From positions 182,488 through 246,487 of the forward strand of contig NZ_QEQF01000002.1 in assembly GCF_003253115.1 (NCBI RefSeq): 64,000 nucleotides of DNA, read 5' to 3'. The notes below the pieces were generated by a model. The model searched no databases and was not told where the DNA came from. It worked only from the letters and a program-made list of their open reading frames with translations. Numbering within the stretch: the first letter of the stretch is position 1; every line of letters starts with the position of its first letter. This document shows, in pieces, positions 44,918 to 53,065 of the stretch. Both the position numbers and the translations under genes were made by a program. This DNA is from Haemophilus_A paraphrohaemolyticus_A (lineage in GTDB: Bacteria; Pseudomonadota; Gammaproteobacteria; Enterobacterales; Pasteurellaceae).

Positions 44918-46075
44918 ATGACCCCACAACAAATTTCTCAACAAAAATTCACTGAGCATTATGGCTATAACGCAGAACAAACCGTTTTCGCACCAGGTCG
45001 AGTAAATATCATTGGCGAACACACCGACTACAACGATGGCTTTGTTATGCCTTGTGCGATCAACTACGGTATGGCAGTGAGTTTCTCAAAACGTGACGAC
45101 AGCATTTGGCGTGTTTACGCAATTGATATTGATGAGCAAGATGAATTTGATTTAAGCCAAGATTTCACCCAAAGCAAACACAAATGGGCAAATTACGTGC
45201 GTGGCGTAGTGAAATATGTTCAAGAACAATGCCCAGATTTCAAACAAGGGGCAAATTTAGTGATGACCAGTGATGTGCCGATGTCATCAGGGTTAAGCTC
45301 TTCTGCGGCTCTTGAAATTTCAATCGGCAAAACCTGTCAAGTATTAGGCGATTTACCGCTTTCTCTTGCTCAAATTGCCCTTATTGGACAAAAAGCAGAG
45401 AACAAATTTGTGGGGGCGAACTGTGGCAATATGGACCAATTGACTTCTGCATTAGGTCAAAAAGATCACTTGATTATGATCGACTGCAGAAGCCTTGAGA
45501 TTACCCCAACCCCTGTGCCACAAGGCTATTCTATTGCGATCATCAACTCGAATGTGAAACATGATTTAGTGACAGGTGAATACAATAGCCGCCGCCAAGA
45601 GTGTGAACAAGCAGCAAAATTCTTTGGTGTGAAAGCCTTACGCGACGTGTCACCTGAGCAATTCCACGCTCGTGAAAATGAGTTAAAAGCTGAAAGCGAA
45701 TTGGCTTATAAACGTGCAAAACATGTAGTTTATGAAGATCAACGTGTGCTTGATGCGGTTCAAGCCTTAAAAGCGAATGATATGGTGAAACTCGGTCAAT
45801 TGATGGGCGAATCTCACGACTCAATGCGTGATGATTTTGAGATTACCATTCCTGAAATTGACTACTTGGTGGAGCTTGCTCAAGTGGCGATTGGCAAAAA
45901 TGGCGGTGCACGTATGACGGGCGGTGGCTTCGGTGGCTGTATCGTCTGCCTTGTGCCAAATGAGAAAGTGGAGGCATTACGCCAATTGATTGCCGACAAC
46001 TACGAAAAACAAACAGGCATTAAAGAAACCTTCTATCTCTGTACCGCGAGTGATGGGGTGAGAGTGGTTTCATAA
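44918..46075 (+). CDS. galK: Galactokinase
   Basis: The 385-residue GHMP kinase has the galactose signature GRVNIIGEHTDYNDGFVMP, the ATP loop VPMSSGLSSSAALE and the C-terminal GGARMTGGGFGGCIVCLVP. It phosphorylates galactose at C1. AAGGAGATAG precedes the ATG. It is coupled to galT and followed by a palindromic element before galM, which could reduce expression of the downstream genes. Confidence 0.97.
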   Translation: MTPQQISQQKFTEHYGYNAEQTVFAPGRVNIIGEHTDYNDGFVMPCAINYGMAVSFSKRDDSIWRVYAIDIDEQDEFDLSQDFTQSKHKWANYVRGVVKYVQEQCPDFKQGANLVMTSDVPMSSGLSSSAALEISIGKTCQVLGDLPLSLAQIALIGQKAENKFVGANCGNMDQLTSALGQKDHLIMIDCRSLEITPTPVPQGYSIAIINSNVKHDLVTGEYNSRRQECEQAAKFFGVKALRDVSPEQFHARENELKAESELAYKRAKHVVYEDQRVLDAVQALKANDMVKLGQLMGESHDSMRDDFEITIPEIDYLVELAQVAIGKNGGARMTGGGFGGCIVCLVPNEKVEALRQLIADNYEKQTGIKETFYLCTASDGVRVVS

Positions 46076-46087
46076 ACTAAAATAAAA

Positions 46088-46178
46088 TAATTTCTCCGTT
46101 TTTTCTTTTGCCAAATCTTCCCCCCTCTTTAGTAAAGAGGGGGAGGAGATTTGACAGTACTTATTTACGGAGAAATTA
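46088..46178. repeat. Palindromic element, family B, copy 1 (galK-galM)
   Basis: Outer arms TAATTTCTCCGT (46088-46099) and ACGGAGAAATTA (46167-46178) are perfect complements. Inside them an inner palindrome CAAATCTTCCCCCCTCTTT, AGT, AAAGAGGGGGAGGAGATTTG is almost fully paired. The same inner element recurs at 52973. It is probably a miniature mobile repeat and may also form a strong mRNA hairpin within the gal operon. Confidence 0.7.
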
Positions 46179-46215
46179 GTATATACAGCCTTTATTCTTT
46201 GAAAAGGAGTTCTCT

Positions 46216-47184
46216 ATGAAAACCTTTACCCTTGAAAACAATCATCTCAACATCACCCTTTCTAACTTCGGGGCGTCGTGGCTCTCTTGCATTGTCAAAC
46301 ATCCAAAAGGTAACCGAGAAGTGTTAATTACCACCACGCCAAAACGTTGGGCAGAGCAGTCAGCTTACTTTGGTGCAACTGTTGGGCGTTATGCCAACCG
46401 TATCGCAAATGGAGAATACAAACTCAACGGCAAAGTGTACCAACTGGCGAAAAATAACGGAGAGAACAATTTGCACGGCGGCGTGAAAGGGGCAAGTTTT
46501 GTGGAATGGCAAGTGCTAGAACAGAGCCCGCAAGCGGTAAAATTTGGCTACACTTTTGCTGATGGTGAGGAAGGCTTTGGCGGGGAAGTGAATGCAACGG
46601 TGACTTATCGCCTAACCGATAATCAGTTGGAAGTCGATTTTGATGCCGTGAGCGACCAAGCAACCCCGCTTTGCTTAACCAATCACGCCTATTTTAACTT
46701 GAACAGCAGCTCTACTATTCGCCATCATAGCTTGCAAATCAACGCCTCACACTATTTGCCAGTGGGTGAGAACGGTATTCCAAACGGCTTATTAAAAGCA
46801 GTAGATAGCACCAGTTTTGACTTCCGCCAACCGAAAGCGATTGAAGAAGATTTGCTTGCTGATACAGACCAACGTGCGGTGCGAGGCTACGATCACGCCT
46901 TCTTGATTGCAAAAGAAACTCAAAATTTCACCGCTTGTTTAAGCGTGGAAGACTTGCAATTACGTCTTGAAACCTCAATGCCTGCCGTGCAACTTTACAC
47001 AGGCAATTGGCTAGCAGGGCAGCCGCGTGGCGAGAATGGCGTGTGCGAAGATTACGCGGGCGTAGCGTTAGAACCCGAATTTTTCCCAGATAGCCCAAAC
47101 CACCCAGAACTCGCTGCATTTGGCGGGATTTCGCAAGCAAACGAGCCGTATCACCATAGTGTTTATTATCGGTTTGTGTACTAA
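46216..47184 (+). CDS. galM: Aldose 1-epimerase (mutarotase)
   Basis: The 322-residue product has the GalM residues: GRYANRIANGEYKLNG, NNLHGGVKGASF with the catalytic histidine, TNHAYFNLN, and ALEPEFFPDSPNHPEL with the catalytic glutamate. It converts beta- to alpha-galactose for galactokinase, which suits its place between galK and lacZ. AAAAGGAG precedes the ATG. It is slightly shorter than E. coli GalM (346). Confidence 0.95.
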   Translation: MKTFTLENNHLNITLSNFGASWLSCIVKHPKGNREVLITTTPKRWAEQSAYFGATVGRYANRIANGEYKLNGKVYQLAKNNGENNLHGGVKGASFVEWQVLEQSPQAVKFGYTFADGEEGFGGEVNATVTYRLTDNQLEVDFDAVSDQATPLCLTNHAYFNLNSSSTIRHHSLQINASHYLPVGENGIPNGLLKAVDSTSFDFRQPKAIEEDLLADTDQRAVRGYDHAFLIAKETQNFTACLSVEDLQLRLETSMPAVQLYTGNWLAGQPRGENGVCEDYAGVALEPEFFPDSPNHPELAAFGGISQANEPYHHSVYYRFVY

Positions 47185-47195
47185 ATTTTTTGTTT

Positions 47196-47260
47196 CCCCT
47201 CTCTCTGAAAAAATTTCTGAACGAAATTTTTTCTGTCTCTCTCCCACAAGGGAAGAGAGT
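47196..47260 (+). repeat. Composite palindromic repeat, family A, copy 3 (galM-lacZ)
   Basis: CCCCTCTCTCT leads into GAAAAAATTTC (47207-47217) and GAAATTTTTTC (47223-47233), perfect 11-bp arms around TGAAC, then TGTCTCTCTCCC, ACAA and GGGAAGAGAG. ATTTTTAT after it makes the second hairpin terminator-like. The lacZ Shine-Dalgarno lies just beyond. Confidence 0.7.
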
Positions 47261-47279
47261 ATTTTTATAGGAGATAAAA

Positions 47280-50276
47280 ATGGCTTTACCAAATTACTTC
47301 CAAGATCCAAACACGCTTCACATCAACACCACGCCGCATCACGCCTATTTTATTCCGCATCAATCTCTGGAAACGATTAGTTCGCGTGAGCAATCGCCTT
47401 ATTTTACGCTTCTCAATGGTGACTGGGATTTTAACTATTATGAAAGCTATCATGATTTGCCAGAGGATTTTTTGAATACTGCCTTTGAGCACAAAATCCC
47501 CGTGCCATCGAATTGGCAAAATCACGGTTTTGACCATCATCACTACACTAATATCAATTACCCGTTCCCGTTCGATCCGCCCTTTGTGCCACATCAAAAC
47601 CCGTGCGGGTTGTATCATCGTACCTTCCAATTTGAGTCAAATGGCAAACGCTATTTACTTAATTTTGAAGGCGTAGATTCGTGTTTATTCTTCTATGTAA
47701 ACCGCCAATTTGTCGGCTATAGCCAAGTTAGTCACTCCACTAGCGAATTTGATGTGACTGATTTCCTCACGCAAGGCACAAATCATTTACACGTAGTTGT
47801 GTTGAAATGGTGCGACGGCAGCTATTTGGAAGACCAAGATAAATTCCGTATGTCGGGCATTTTCCGAGATGTGTATTTGTTGGAGCGTGAGCAAAATTAC
47901 CTGCAAGACTTCTTTGTTCGCTATGAGCTAAGTGAAGATTTAAGCGAAGCGACACTTTCTCTTGATTTGCAATTTATCGCTGAAAATAGACCGCTTAAGG
48001 TAGAACTTATCTCACCAGAAAATGTGTCTGTTTTCTGCAAGCAAGCGGTTAATTTCTGCGAAAAGATTACCAATGTGCAACTTTGGAATGTAGAAAACCC
48101 ACAGCTTTATACTTTGATTTTACGCACTGAAAATGAAGTGATTGTGCAAAAAATTGGCTTTAGAAAAGCGGAAGTGAAAGATGGCGTGTTTTATTTCAAC
48201 AACCAGCCGATTAAATTTAAAGGCGTGAACCGTCACGATAGCGATCCGAAAACAGGCTATGCAATTAGTTATGCACAAGCGTTGAAAGATTTACAGCTAA
48301 TGAAACAGCATAACATCAATGCGATTCGTACAGCACACTACCCGAATGCCCCTTGGTTCACTGAGCTTTGCGACCGTTACGGTTTTTACGTAATTGCCGA
48401 GAGTGATGTGGAATCGCACGGGGCTTCAATGTTAGCGGTAAAAACACCTGAGCCGAGCATTTTTTTAAACCATGAGAACGATCTAGAAACGGCTCGCATT
48501 CGCCAAGAGACAATTGATAATTTCTGCTATTTCGCTCGTGATCCTGCGTTTAAAAAAGCGATTTTAGACCGCCAACAAGCGAATGTAGAGCGTGATAAAA
48601 ACCGTACTTCTGTGATTATTTGGTCACTCGGTAATGAATCGGGTTATGGAGAGAATTTTGAGGCAGCAGCGGCGTGGATTAAACAACGCGACCCAAGCCG
48701 TTTGGTGCATTATGAAAGCTCGATTTATCAACATTCAGAGTATCAAAACGATCTTTCCAATTTAGATTTTTACAGCGAAATGTATGGTTCAACTGAAGAT
48801 ATTGACTGCTATTGTGAAACGCTAAAAACGAAGCCGTTTATTTTGTGCGAATATAGCCATGCAATGGGCAATTCCAATGGCGATATGGAAGATTATTGGC
48901 AAACTTTCCACCGTCATCCACAATCTTGTGGTGGCTTTATTTGGGAGTGGTGTGACCATGCCCCGTATCGTGAAAACCGACAGTTCGGCTACGGTGGCGA
49001 CTTTGGTGAAACTCCGCATGATGGCAATTTCTGTATGGATGGCTTGGTTTCTCCTGATCGCATTCCACACAGCAATTTGAAGGAAGTGAAAAACGTGAAT
49101 CGCCCTGTGCGTGCTCGTTTTGAAGATGGCAAAATTGTGCTGCATAACTACTTGGACTTCACCAATTTAGCGGATATTTTAACCGTAAATTACGAATTTG
49201 TGCAAAATGGCATCACCACAAGCGGTGGATTTTTAGAGGTGGATTGCGAACCGCATCAAAGTGTGGTTTTGCCGATTTCCTTGCCTGAAAATAATGGCTC
49301 GCACTGGTTGCTCAACCTCTCTTACACGCAGAATTGGGATACAGAGTTGTTAGAGATGGAGCACGAATTAGGCTTTGACCAAATCAATTTGTATCCGCAA
49401 AATAGCTTGAAAAAACAATTGCTTGTGGTAACGCAAACGGCATTTTCAGTGAATGAAACGGCATTAACCGTTGAAATTCATAACGAAGATTACCGCTATC
49501 TTTTTGATAAACAGAAAGGGATTTTTAGCCAAATTGAGAAAGCAGGCGAGCCATTGATTGAACAGCCGTTAGATTTTCAATTTTGGCGAGCACCAACTGA
49601 TAACGACCGCTTAATTCGTGCAGCGTGGCAAAATGCGGGTTACGATAATGCTTACATGCGAGCTTACGAAACTGTCGTGAATGTGAGTGAACAAGCGGTA
49701 GAAATTCGAGTAACTTCTGCAATCGTGTCAATTTCTCGTGGCAGAATTTTAACCCTTGATCTGGTTTATACGATTTTGGCAGATGGACAATTTTCCGTAA
49801 AAATTAATGCACAGCGACCTGCACACTTGCCATTTTTACCTCGTTTTGGTTTGCGTTTTGCTTTATCAAAAAACATTGGTGTAGCAGAATATTTTGGTTA
49901 TGGTGAGTTGGAAAGCTACATTGATAAACATCATCTTGCTAAATTAGGTGTTTATCGAACAACAGCAGAACAGAATCACACTGATTACGTGAAACCTCAA
50001 GAAAACGGAAGCCATTTTGGTTGTGAATATGTGAAATTCGACCGCTTGTATGCGACGGCGGACCAGCCGTTTAGCTTTAATCTTTCGCCTTATACTGCGG
50101 AAGAATTAACCGCCAAAATACACTGTTATGATTTAGTAAAATCGCCTTATATGATTTTTAATATCGATTATAAAATGAGCGGAATTGGTTCTAATTCGTG
50201 CGGTCCGAATTTGAAAGACGAGTATCGTTTGAATGAGACGGAATTTGAGGTAGAATTTCAGTTTATTTTGGGTTAA
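47280..50276 (+). CDS. lacZ: Beta-galactosidase (GH2, LacZ type)
   Basis: The 998-residue product has the full GH2 multidomain layout. The acid/base motif is IIWSLGNESGYGENFEA and the nucleophile is in KPFILCEYSHAMGNSNGD. The N-terminal sugar-binding domain contains WQNHGFDHHHYTNINYPFP. A C-terminal small-chain domain follows (FWRAPTDNDRLIRAAWQNAG). It hydrolyses lactose to glucose and galactose, feeding galM, galK and galT encoded upstream. AGGAG lies 5 bp before ATG 47280. No stop or frameshift was seen, although the adjacent lactose permease gene is a remnant. Confidence 0.96.
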   Translation: MALPNYFQDPNTLHINTTPHHAYFIPHQSLETISSREQSPYFTLLNGDWDFNYYESYHDLPEDFLNTAFEHKIPVPSNWQNHGFDHHHYTNINYPFPFDPPFVPHQNPCGLYHRTFQFESNGKRYLLNFEGVDSCLFFYVNRQFVGYSQVSHSTSEFDVTDFLTQGTNHLHVVVLKWCDGSYLEDQDKFRMSGIFRDVYLLEREQNYLQDFFVRYELSEDLSEATLSLDLQFIAENRPLKVELISPENVSVFCKQAVNFCEKITNVQLWNVENPQLYTLILRTENEVIVQKIGFRKAEVKDGVFYFNNQPIKFKGVNRHDSDPKTGYAISYAQALKDLQLMKQHNINAIRTAHYPNAPWFTELCDRYGFYVIAESDVESHGASMLAVKTPEPSIFLNHENDLETARIRQETIDNFCYFARDPAFKKAILDRQQANVERDKNRTSVIIWSLGNESGYGENFEAAAAWIKQRDPSRLVHYESSIYQHSEYQNDLSNLDFYSEMYGSTEDIDCYCETLKTKPFILCEYSHAMGNSNGDMEDYWQTFHRHPQSCGGFIWEWCDHAPYRENRQFGYGGDFGETPHDGNFCMDGLVSPDRIPHSNLKEVKNVNRPVRARFEDGKIVLHNYLDFTNLADILTVNYEFVQNGITTSGGFLEVDCEPHQSVVLPISLPENNGSHWLLNLSYTQNWDTELLEMEHELGFDQINLYPQNSLKKQLLVVTQTAFSVNETALTVEIHNEDYRYLFDKQKGIFSQIEKAGEPLIEQPLDFQFWRAPTDNDRLIRAAWQNAGYDNAYMRAYETVVNVSEQAVEIRVTSAIVSISRGRILTLDLVYTILADGQFSVKINAQRPAHLPFLPRFGLRFALSKNIGVAEYFGYGELESYIDKHHLAKLGVYRTTAEQNHTDYVKPQENGSHFGCEYVKFDRLYATADQPFSFNLSPYTAEELTAKIHCYDLVKSPYMIFNIDYKMSGIGSNSCGPNLKDEYRLNETEFEVEFQFILG

Positions 50277-50355
50277 AAACTTGTTTTACCTCAAAATGTT
50301 TAATGAAATAATTTGTTAAACTTCACCGAAACAAGGCAAAGGAAAGGAGAAAAAA

Positions 50356-51117
50356 ATGTCTGAAGTTTTCCATTTAGGTTTAACCAAAGCGATGTTAAAA
50401 GGGGCGACACTCGCTATTATTCCGGGTGACCCTGCACGTAGCGAGCGTATCGCCAAACAATTAGCGAATCCAGAGTTTTTGGCAAACCATCGCGAATTTA
50501 ACTCGTGGTTAGGTTTTATTGGTGACCAAGCAGTTGTAGTGTGTTCAACAGGGATTGGCGGACCATCCACCTCAATCTGTGTTGAAGAGCTTGCTCAGCT
50601 TGGCATCCGCACTTTCTTGCGTGTGGGCACAACAGGGGCAATCCAACCGCATATTGAAGTAGGCAATTTATTGGTTACTACTGGGTCTGTGCGTTTAGAT
50701 GGTGCAAGCCAACACTTCGCACCACTGGCTTACCCAGCAGTGGCAGACTTTGAATGTACGACCGCACTTTATCAAGCGGCACAAAAACAAGGCGTGAAAA
50801 CTTTTGTAGGAATAACTGCTTCATCGGATACTTTCTACCCAGGGCAAGAACGTTACGACACCTACACAAGCAAAGTGTGTGCTCAATTCAGAGGTACGCT
50901 CAAAGAGTGGCAAGATTTACACGTCATGAACTATGAAATGGAATCGGCAACACTTCTTACCATGTGTTCAGCTTTAGGCTTGCGTGCTGGGATGGTTGCA
51001 GGCGTAATTGTAAACCGCACTCAACAAGAAATTCCAAATGAAGCAACCATGAAAGCGACTGAAGAAGCGGCGGTTGCGACCGTAGTAGAAGCAGCGAAAA
51101 TTTTGCTTGAGAAATAA
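50356..51117 (+). CDS. udp: Uridine phosphorylase
   Basis: The 253-residue product equals the E. coli Udp length and has IIPGDPARSERIAKQLANPEFL, STGIGGPSTSICVEELAQLG and LHVMNYEMESATLLTMCSALG, the phosphate- and nucleoside-binding motifs of the PNP/UDP family. It splits uridine into uracil and ribose-1-phosphate. AAAGGAG precedes the ATG. It lies 79 bp after lacZ and may have its own promoter there; a terminator follows. Confidence 0.97.
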   Translation: MSEVFHLGLTKAMLKGATLAIIPGDPARSERIAKQLANPEFLANHREFNSWLGFIGDQAVVVCSTGIGGPSTSICVEELAQLGIRTFLRVGTTGAIQPHIEVGNLLVTTGSVRLDGASQHFAPLAYPAVADFECTTALYQAAQKQGVKTFVGITASSDTFYPGQERYDTYTSKVCAQFRGTLKEWQDLHVMNYEMESATLLTMCSALGLRAGMVAGVIVNRTQQEIPNEATMKATEEAAVATVVEAAKILLEK

Positions 51118-51121
51118 TGAA

Positions 51122-51166
51122 AAAGTGCTTAAACCCTAGATTATCAGGATTTAAGCACTTTGTTTT
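51122..51166. terminator. Terminator between udp and the AGCS gene
   Basis: AAAGTGCTTAAACCCT (51122-51137) pairs with AGGATTTAAGCACTTT (51146-51161) at 15 of 16 positions, 8-nt loop, then GTTTT. It is nearly symmetrical and lies between convergent genes, so it may act both ways. Confidence 0.85.
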
Positions 51167-51196
51167 ATCTACAATATCGCCATTATGCCATCTGCT

Positions 51197-52564
51197 TTAA
51201 GCAACCTTACCCACCTTTAATCTCGCAAAATACGCTTTTGTTTCGTTAATAATTACTTTACGCAATGCAATCAAGGCGATTAAGTTCGGGAATGCCATTA
51301 AGCCATTTACGATATCGGCAATTGTCCAGATGGTTTGTAATTCTAAGAATGGAGCAGAAGCAATTAACGCCACAAACAACAAGCGGTAGAATTTTATCCC
51401 TTTTGTGCGGCCTTTCGTTAAGTAAACAAAGCAGCGCTCGCCGTAATAGCACCAACCTAAAATGGTCGTAAATGCGAAGAACACTAAACCGATAGTTACA
51501 ATAAATGAACCAGCGTTGCTCTCTAACCCTTGATTAAAGGCAAGATTGGTCAGCTCTGCACCTTGTACACCTTGCGTCCACGCACCTGTAATCACAATCA
51601 CAAGCCCTGTCATTGTACAAACAATAATCGTATCTAAGAATGTGCCTGTCATTGAAATCAAGCCTTGGCGTACAGGCTCTTTGGTTTGTGCCGCTGCTGC
51701 TGCAATGGGTGCTGAACCTAAACCCGATTCATTTGAGAAAATACCACGTGCAACCCCCAATTGAATGGCTTGCATTACGGTAAAACCAAATGCACCACCT
51801 AAAGCAGCTTCAGGATTAAATGCAGCATAAACAATCAACTTCACGGCTTCTGGGATTTTTTCTGCATTAAGTGCTAACACACACACAGACGCAGCCACAT
51901 AAGCAATCGCCATAAATGGTACCACGACGCTTGCGATTTTAGAGATGCGTTTCACGCCGCCAAATACAATCGCGATAACAATTAACGTAAGCACAACGGC
52001 TGTAAGTACAACAGGAATATCAAAAGTGGATTGTAATGCATGGGTAATTCCGTTCACTTGCGGGAATGTTCCGATGCCAAGCAAAGCTACTAAAACACCA
52101 AAGAAGGCGAATGCTTTTGCGAGCCATTTCCATTTTTTGCCCATCCCCATTTCGATGTAATACATTGGGCCTCCTGCGATGAAACCAGAGCGATCACGTC
52201 CACGGAATTTGATGGCAAGCAAGCCTTCAGCATATTTGGTTGCCATTCCGAATAGTGCAATCAGCCACATCCAGAACAATGCACCAGGTCCACCAGAATA
52301 AATTGCCGTTGCTACGCCCACGATATTCCCCGTGCCGATGGTTGCCGCTAATGCGGTAGACAGTGCAGCAAATGCGGAAATATCGCCTGTTTGCCCCTGC
52401 CCTTGTTCAGGCTTAAACATATAGACGAACGCACGGAAAAGTTGCGTAATTTGAATGCCCTTAAGGCTAAGAGTGAAGTAAACACCTACGCCAGAGAGCA
52501 AAATCAATAACGGTGCTCCCCAGATAAAACTGCTAATTTGGTTAAGAATAGTGTCGATTGACAT
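51197..52564 (-). CDS. Sodium:alanine/glycine symporter (AGCS family)
   Basis: I start at ATG 52564 (MSIDTILNQISSFIWGAPLLILLSG, 455 residues) with GAGGAAC upstream; a longer frame would run into the leader RNA. The AGCS signature ALSTALAATIGTGNIVGVATAIYSGGPGALFWMW is present, along with about 10-11 membrane helices and the NESGLGSAPIAAAAAQTKEP motif. It imports alanine or glycine with sodium. The tandem glycine riboswitch directly upstream argues for glycine as the physiological substrate or signal. Confidence 0.93.
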   Translation of the reverse strand: MSIDTILNQISSFIWGAPLLILLSGVGVYFTLSLKGIQITQLFRAFVYMFKPEQGQGQTGDISAFAALSTALAATIGTGNIVGVATAIYSGGPGALFWMWLIALFGMATKYAEGLLAIKFRGRDRSGFIAGGPMYYIEMGMGKKWKWLAKAFAFFGVLVALLGIGTFPQVNGITHALQSTFDIPVVLTAVVLTLIVIAIVFGGVKRISKIASVVVPFMAIAYVAASVCVLALNAEKIPEAVKLIVYAAFNPEAALGGAFGFTVMQAIQLGVARGIFSNESGLGSAPIAAAAAQTKEPVRQGLISMTGTFLDTIIVCTMTGLVIVITGAWTQGVQGAELTNLAFNQGLESNAGSFIVTIGLVFFAFTTILGWCYYGERCFVYLTKGRTKGIKFYRLLFVALIASAPFLELQTIWTIADIVNGLMAFPNLIALIALRKVIINETKAYFARLKVGKVA

Positions 52565-52610
52565 TTGATGTTCCTCGTAAATTTTGCTTACAAGGAAAGA
52601 AAAGCGACAG

Positions 52611-52655
52611 CAAGCGGGCGATTTTCGCAAAAGTTTTGCAGAAAATGACCGCTTG
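52611..52655 (-). terminator. Uptake-sequence hairpin between riboswitch and AGCS gene
   Basis: CAAGCGG (52611-52617) pairs with CCGCTTG (52649-52655), ATTTTC with GAAAAT, and GCAAAA with TTTTGC, forming a long hairpin. On the minus strand it lies just after aptamer II and before the gene's Shine-Dalgarno. It could be the expression platform's terminator, although the T-run after it is not immediate. Confidence 0.5.
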
Positions 52656-52670
52656 TTTATGGAATAACTT

Positions 52671-52872
52671 TTCTCCCCTGTCCTTTTACCTGAGCGTTTC
52701 ACACTTAACGGGCATTAAGCATTTTCGCCTTCGGCGTCCATTTTCTGCATTGCAGATTGGATCTCTCCAAGGGTTCGTCCAGTAACAGTCCTCGCACAAT
52801 GTGCACCTGAAAGATTTTACCTCGTCGGTGAAATGTTAATTCATTTCTCTCCAGCTACCTTCATCCGAACAG
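52671..52872 (-). ncRNA. Tandem glycine riboswitch
   Basis: On the minus strand two gcvT-type aptamers follow each other. Aptamer I (about 52872-52771) has GCTGGAGAGAAATG, CACCGACGAGGTAAAATC, TTTCAGGTGC and GAGGACTGTTACTGGACGAA. Aptamer II (about 52770-52671) has TTGGAGAGATCC, CGCCGAAGGCGAAAATG, CGCTCAGGTAAAAGGACAG and GGGGAG. These are the conserved cores of glycine-binding RNAs with the short linker of the cooperative tandem form. The downstream gene encodes an AGCS symporter, a common target. Whether glycine turns it on or off cannot be settled from the sequence. Confidence 0.93.
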
Positions 52873-52972
52873 TTCTTTATAAAAAAGAATGCCAGAATTC
52901 TAGCAATTCAATTTTTTCAGTCAAGTAAATAATTTAATATTATGTCTAATTAAATATGAGGTTAATTCACTT

Positions 52973-53027
52973 CTGCCAAATCTCCCCTCCCCCTCTTTAG
53001 CAAAGAGGGGGAGGGGAGATTTGGCAG
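52973..53027. repeat. Perfect 26-bp palindrome, family B, copy 2
   Basis: CTGCCAAATCTCCCCTCC continuing to CTCTTT (52973-52998) is perfectly complementary to 53002-53027 with only AGC as the loop. The flank CGAAGAAATTA (right) resembles CGGAGAAATTA in copy 1 at 46088. It lies between the divergent riboswitch leader and the 3' end of the purine permease gene and may also act as a terminator or mRNA stabiliser. Confidence 0.8.
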
Positions 53028-53065
53028 TTTTAATTAGCGAAGAAATTACATTGATAGTAAATCGG

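Noticed and set aside
52565..52702. N-terminal extension of the AGCS symporter
   Set aside because: The region is a uptake-sequence hairpin and the end of the glycine riboswitch; GAGGAAC before ATG 52564 marks the true start.
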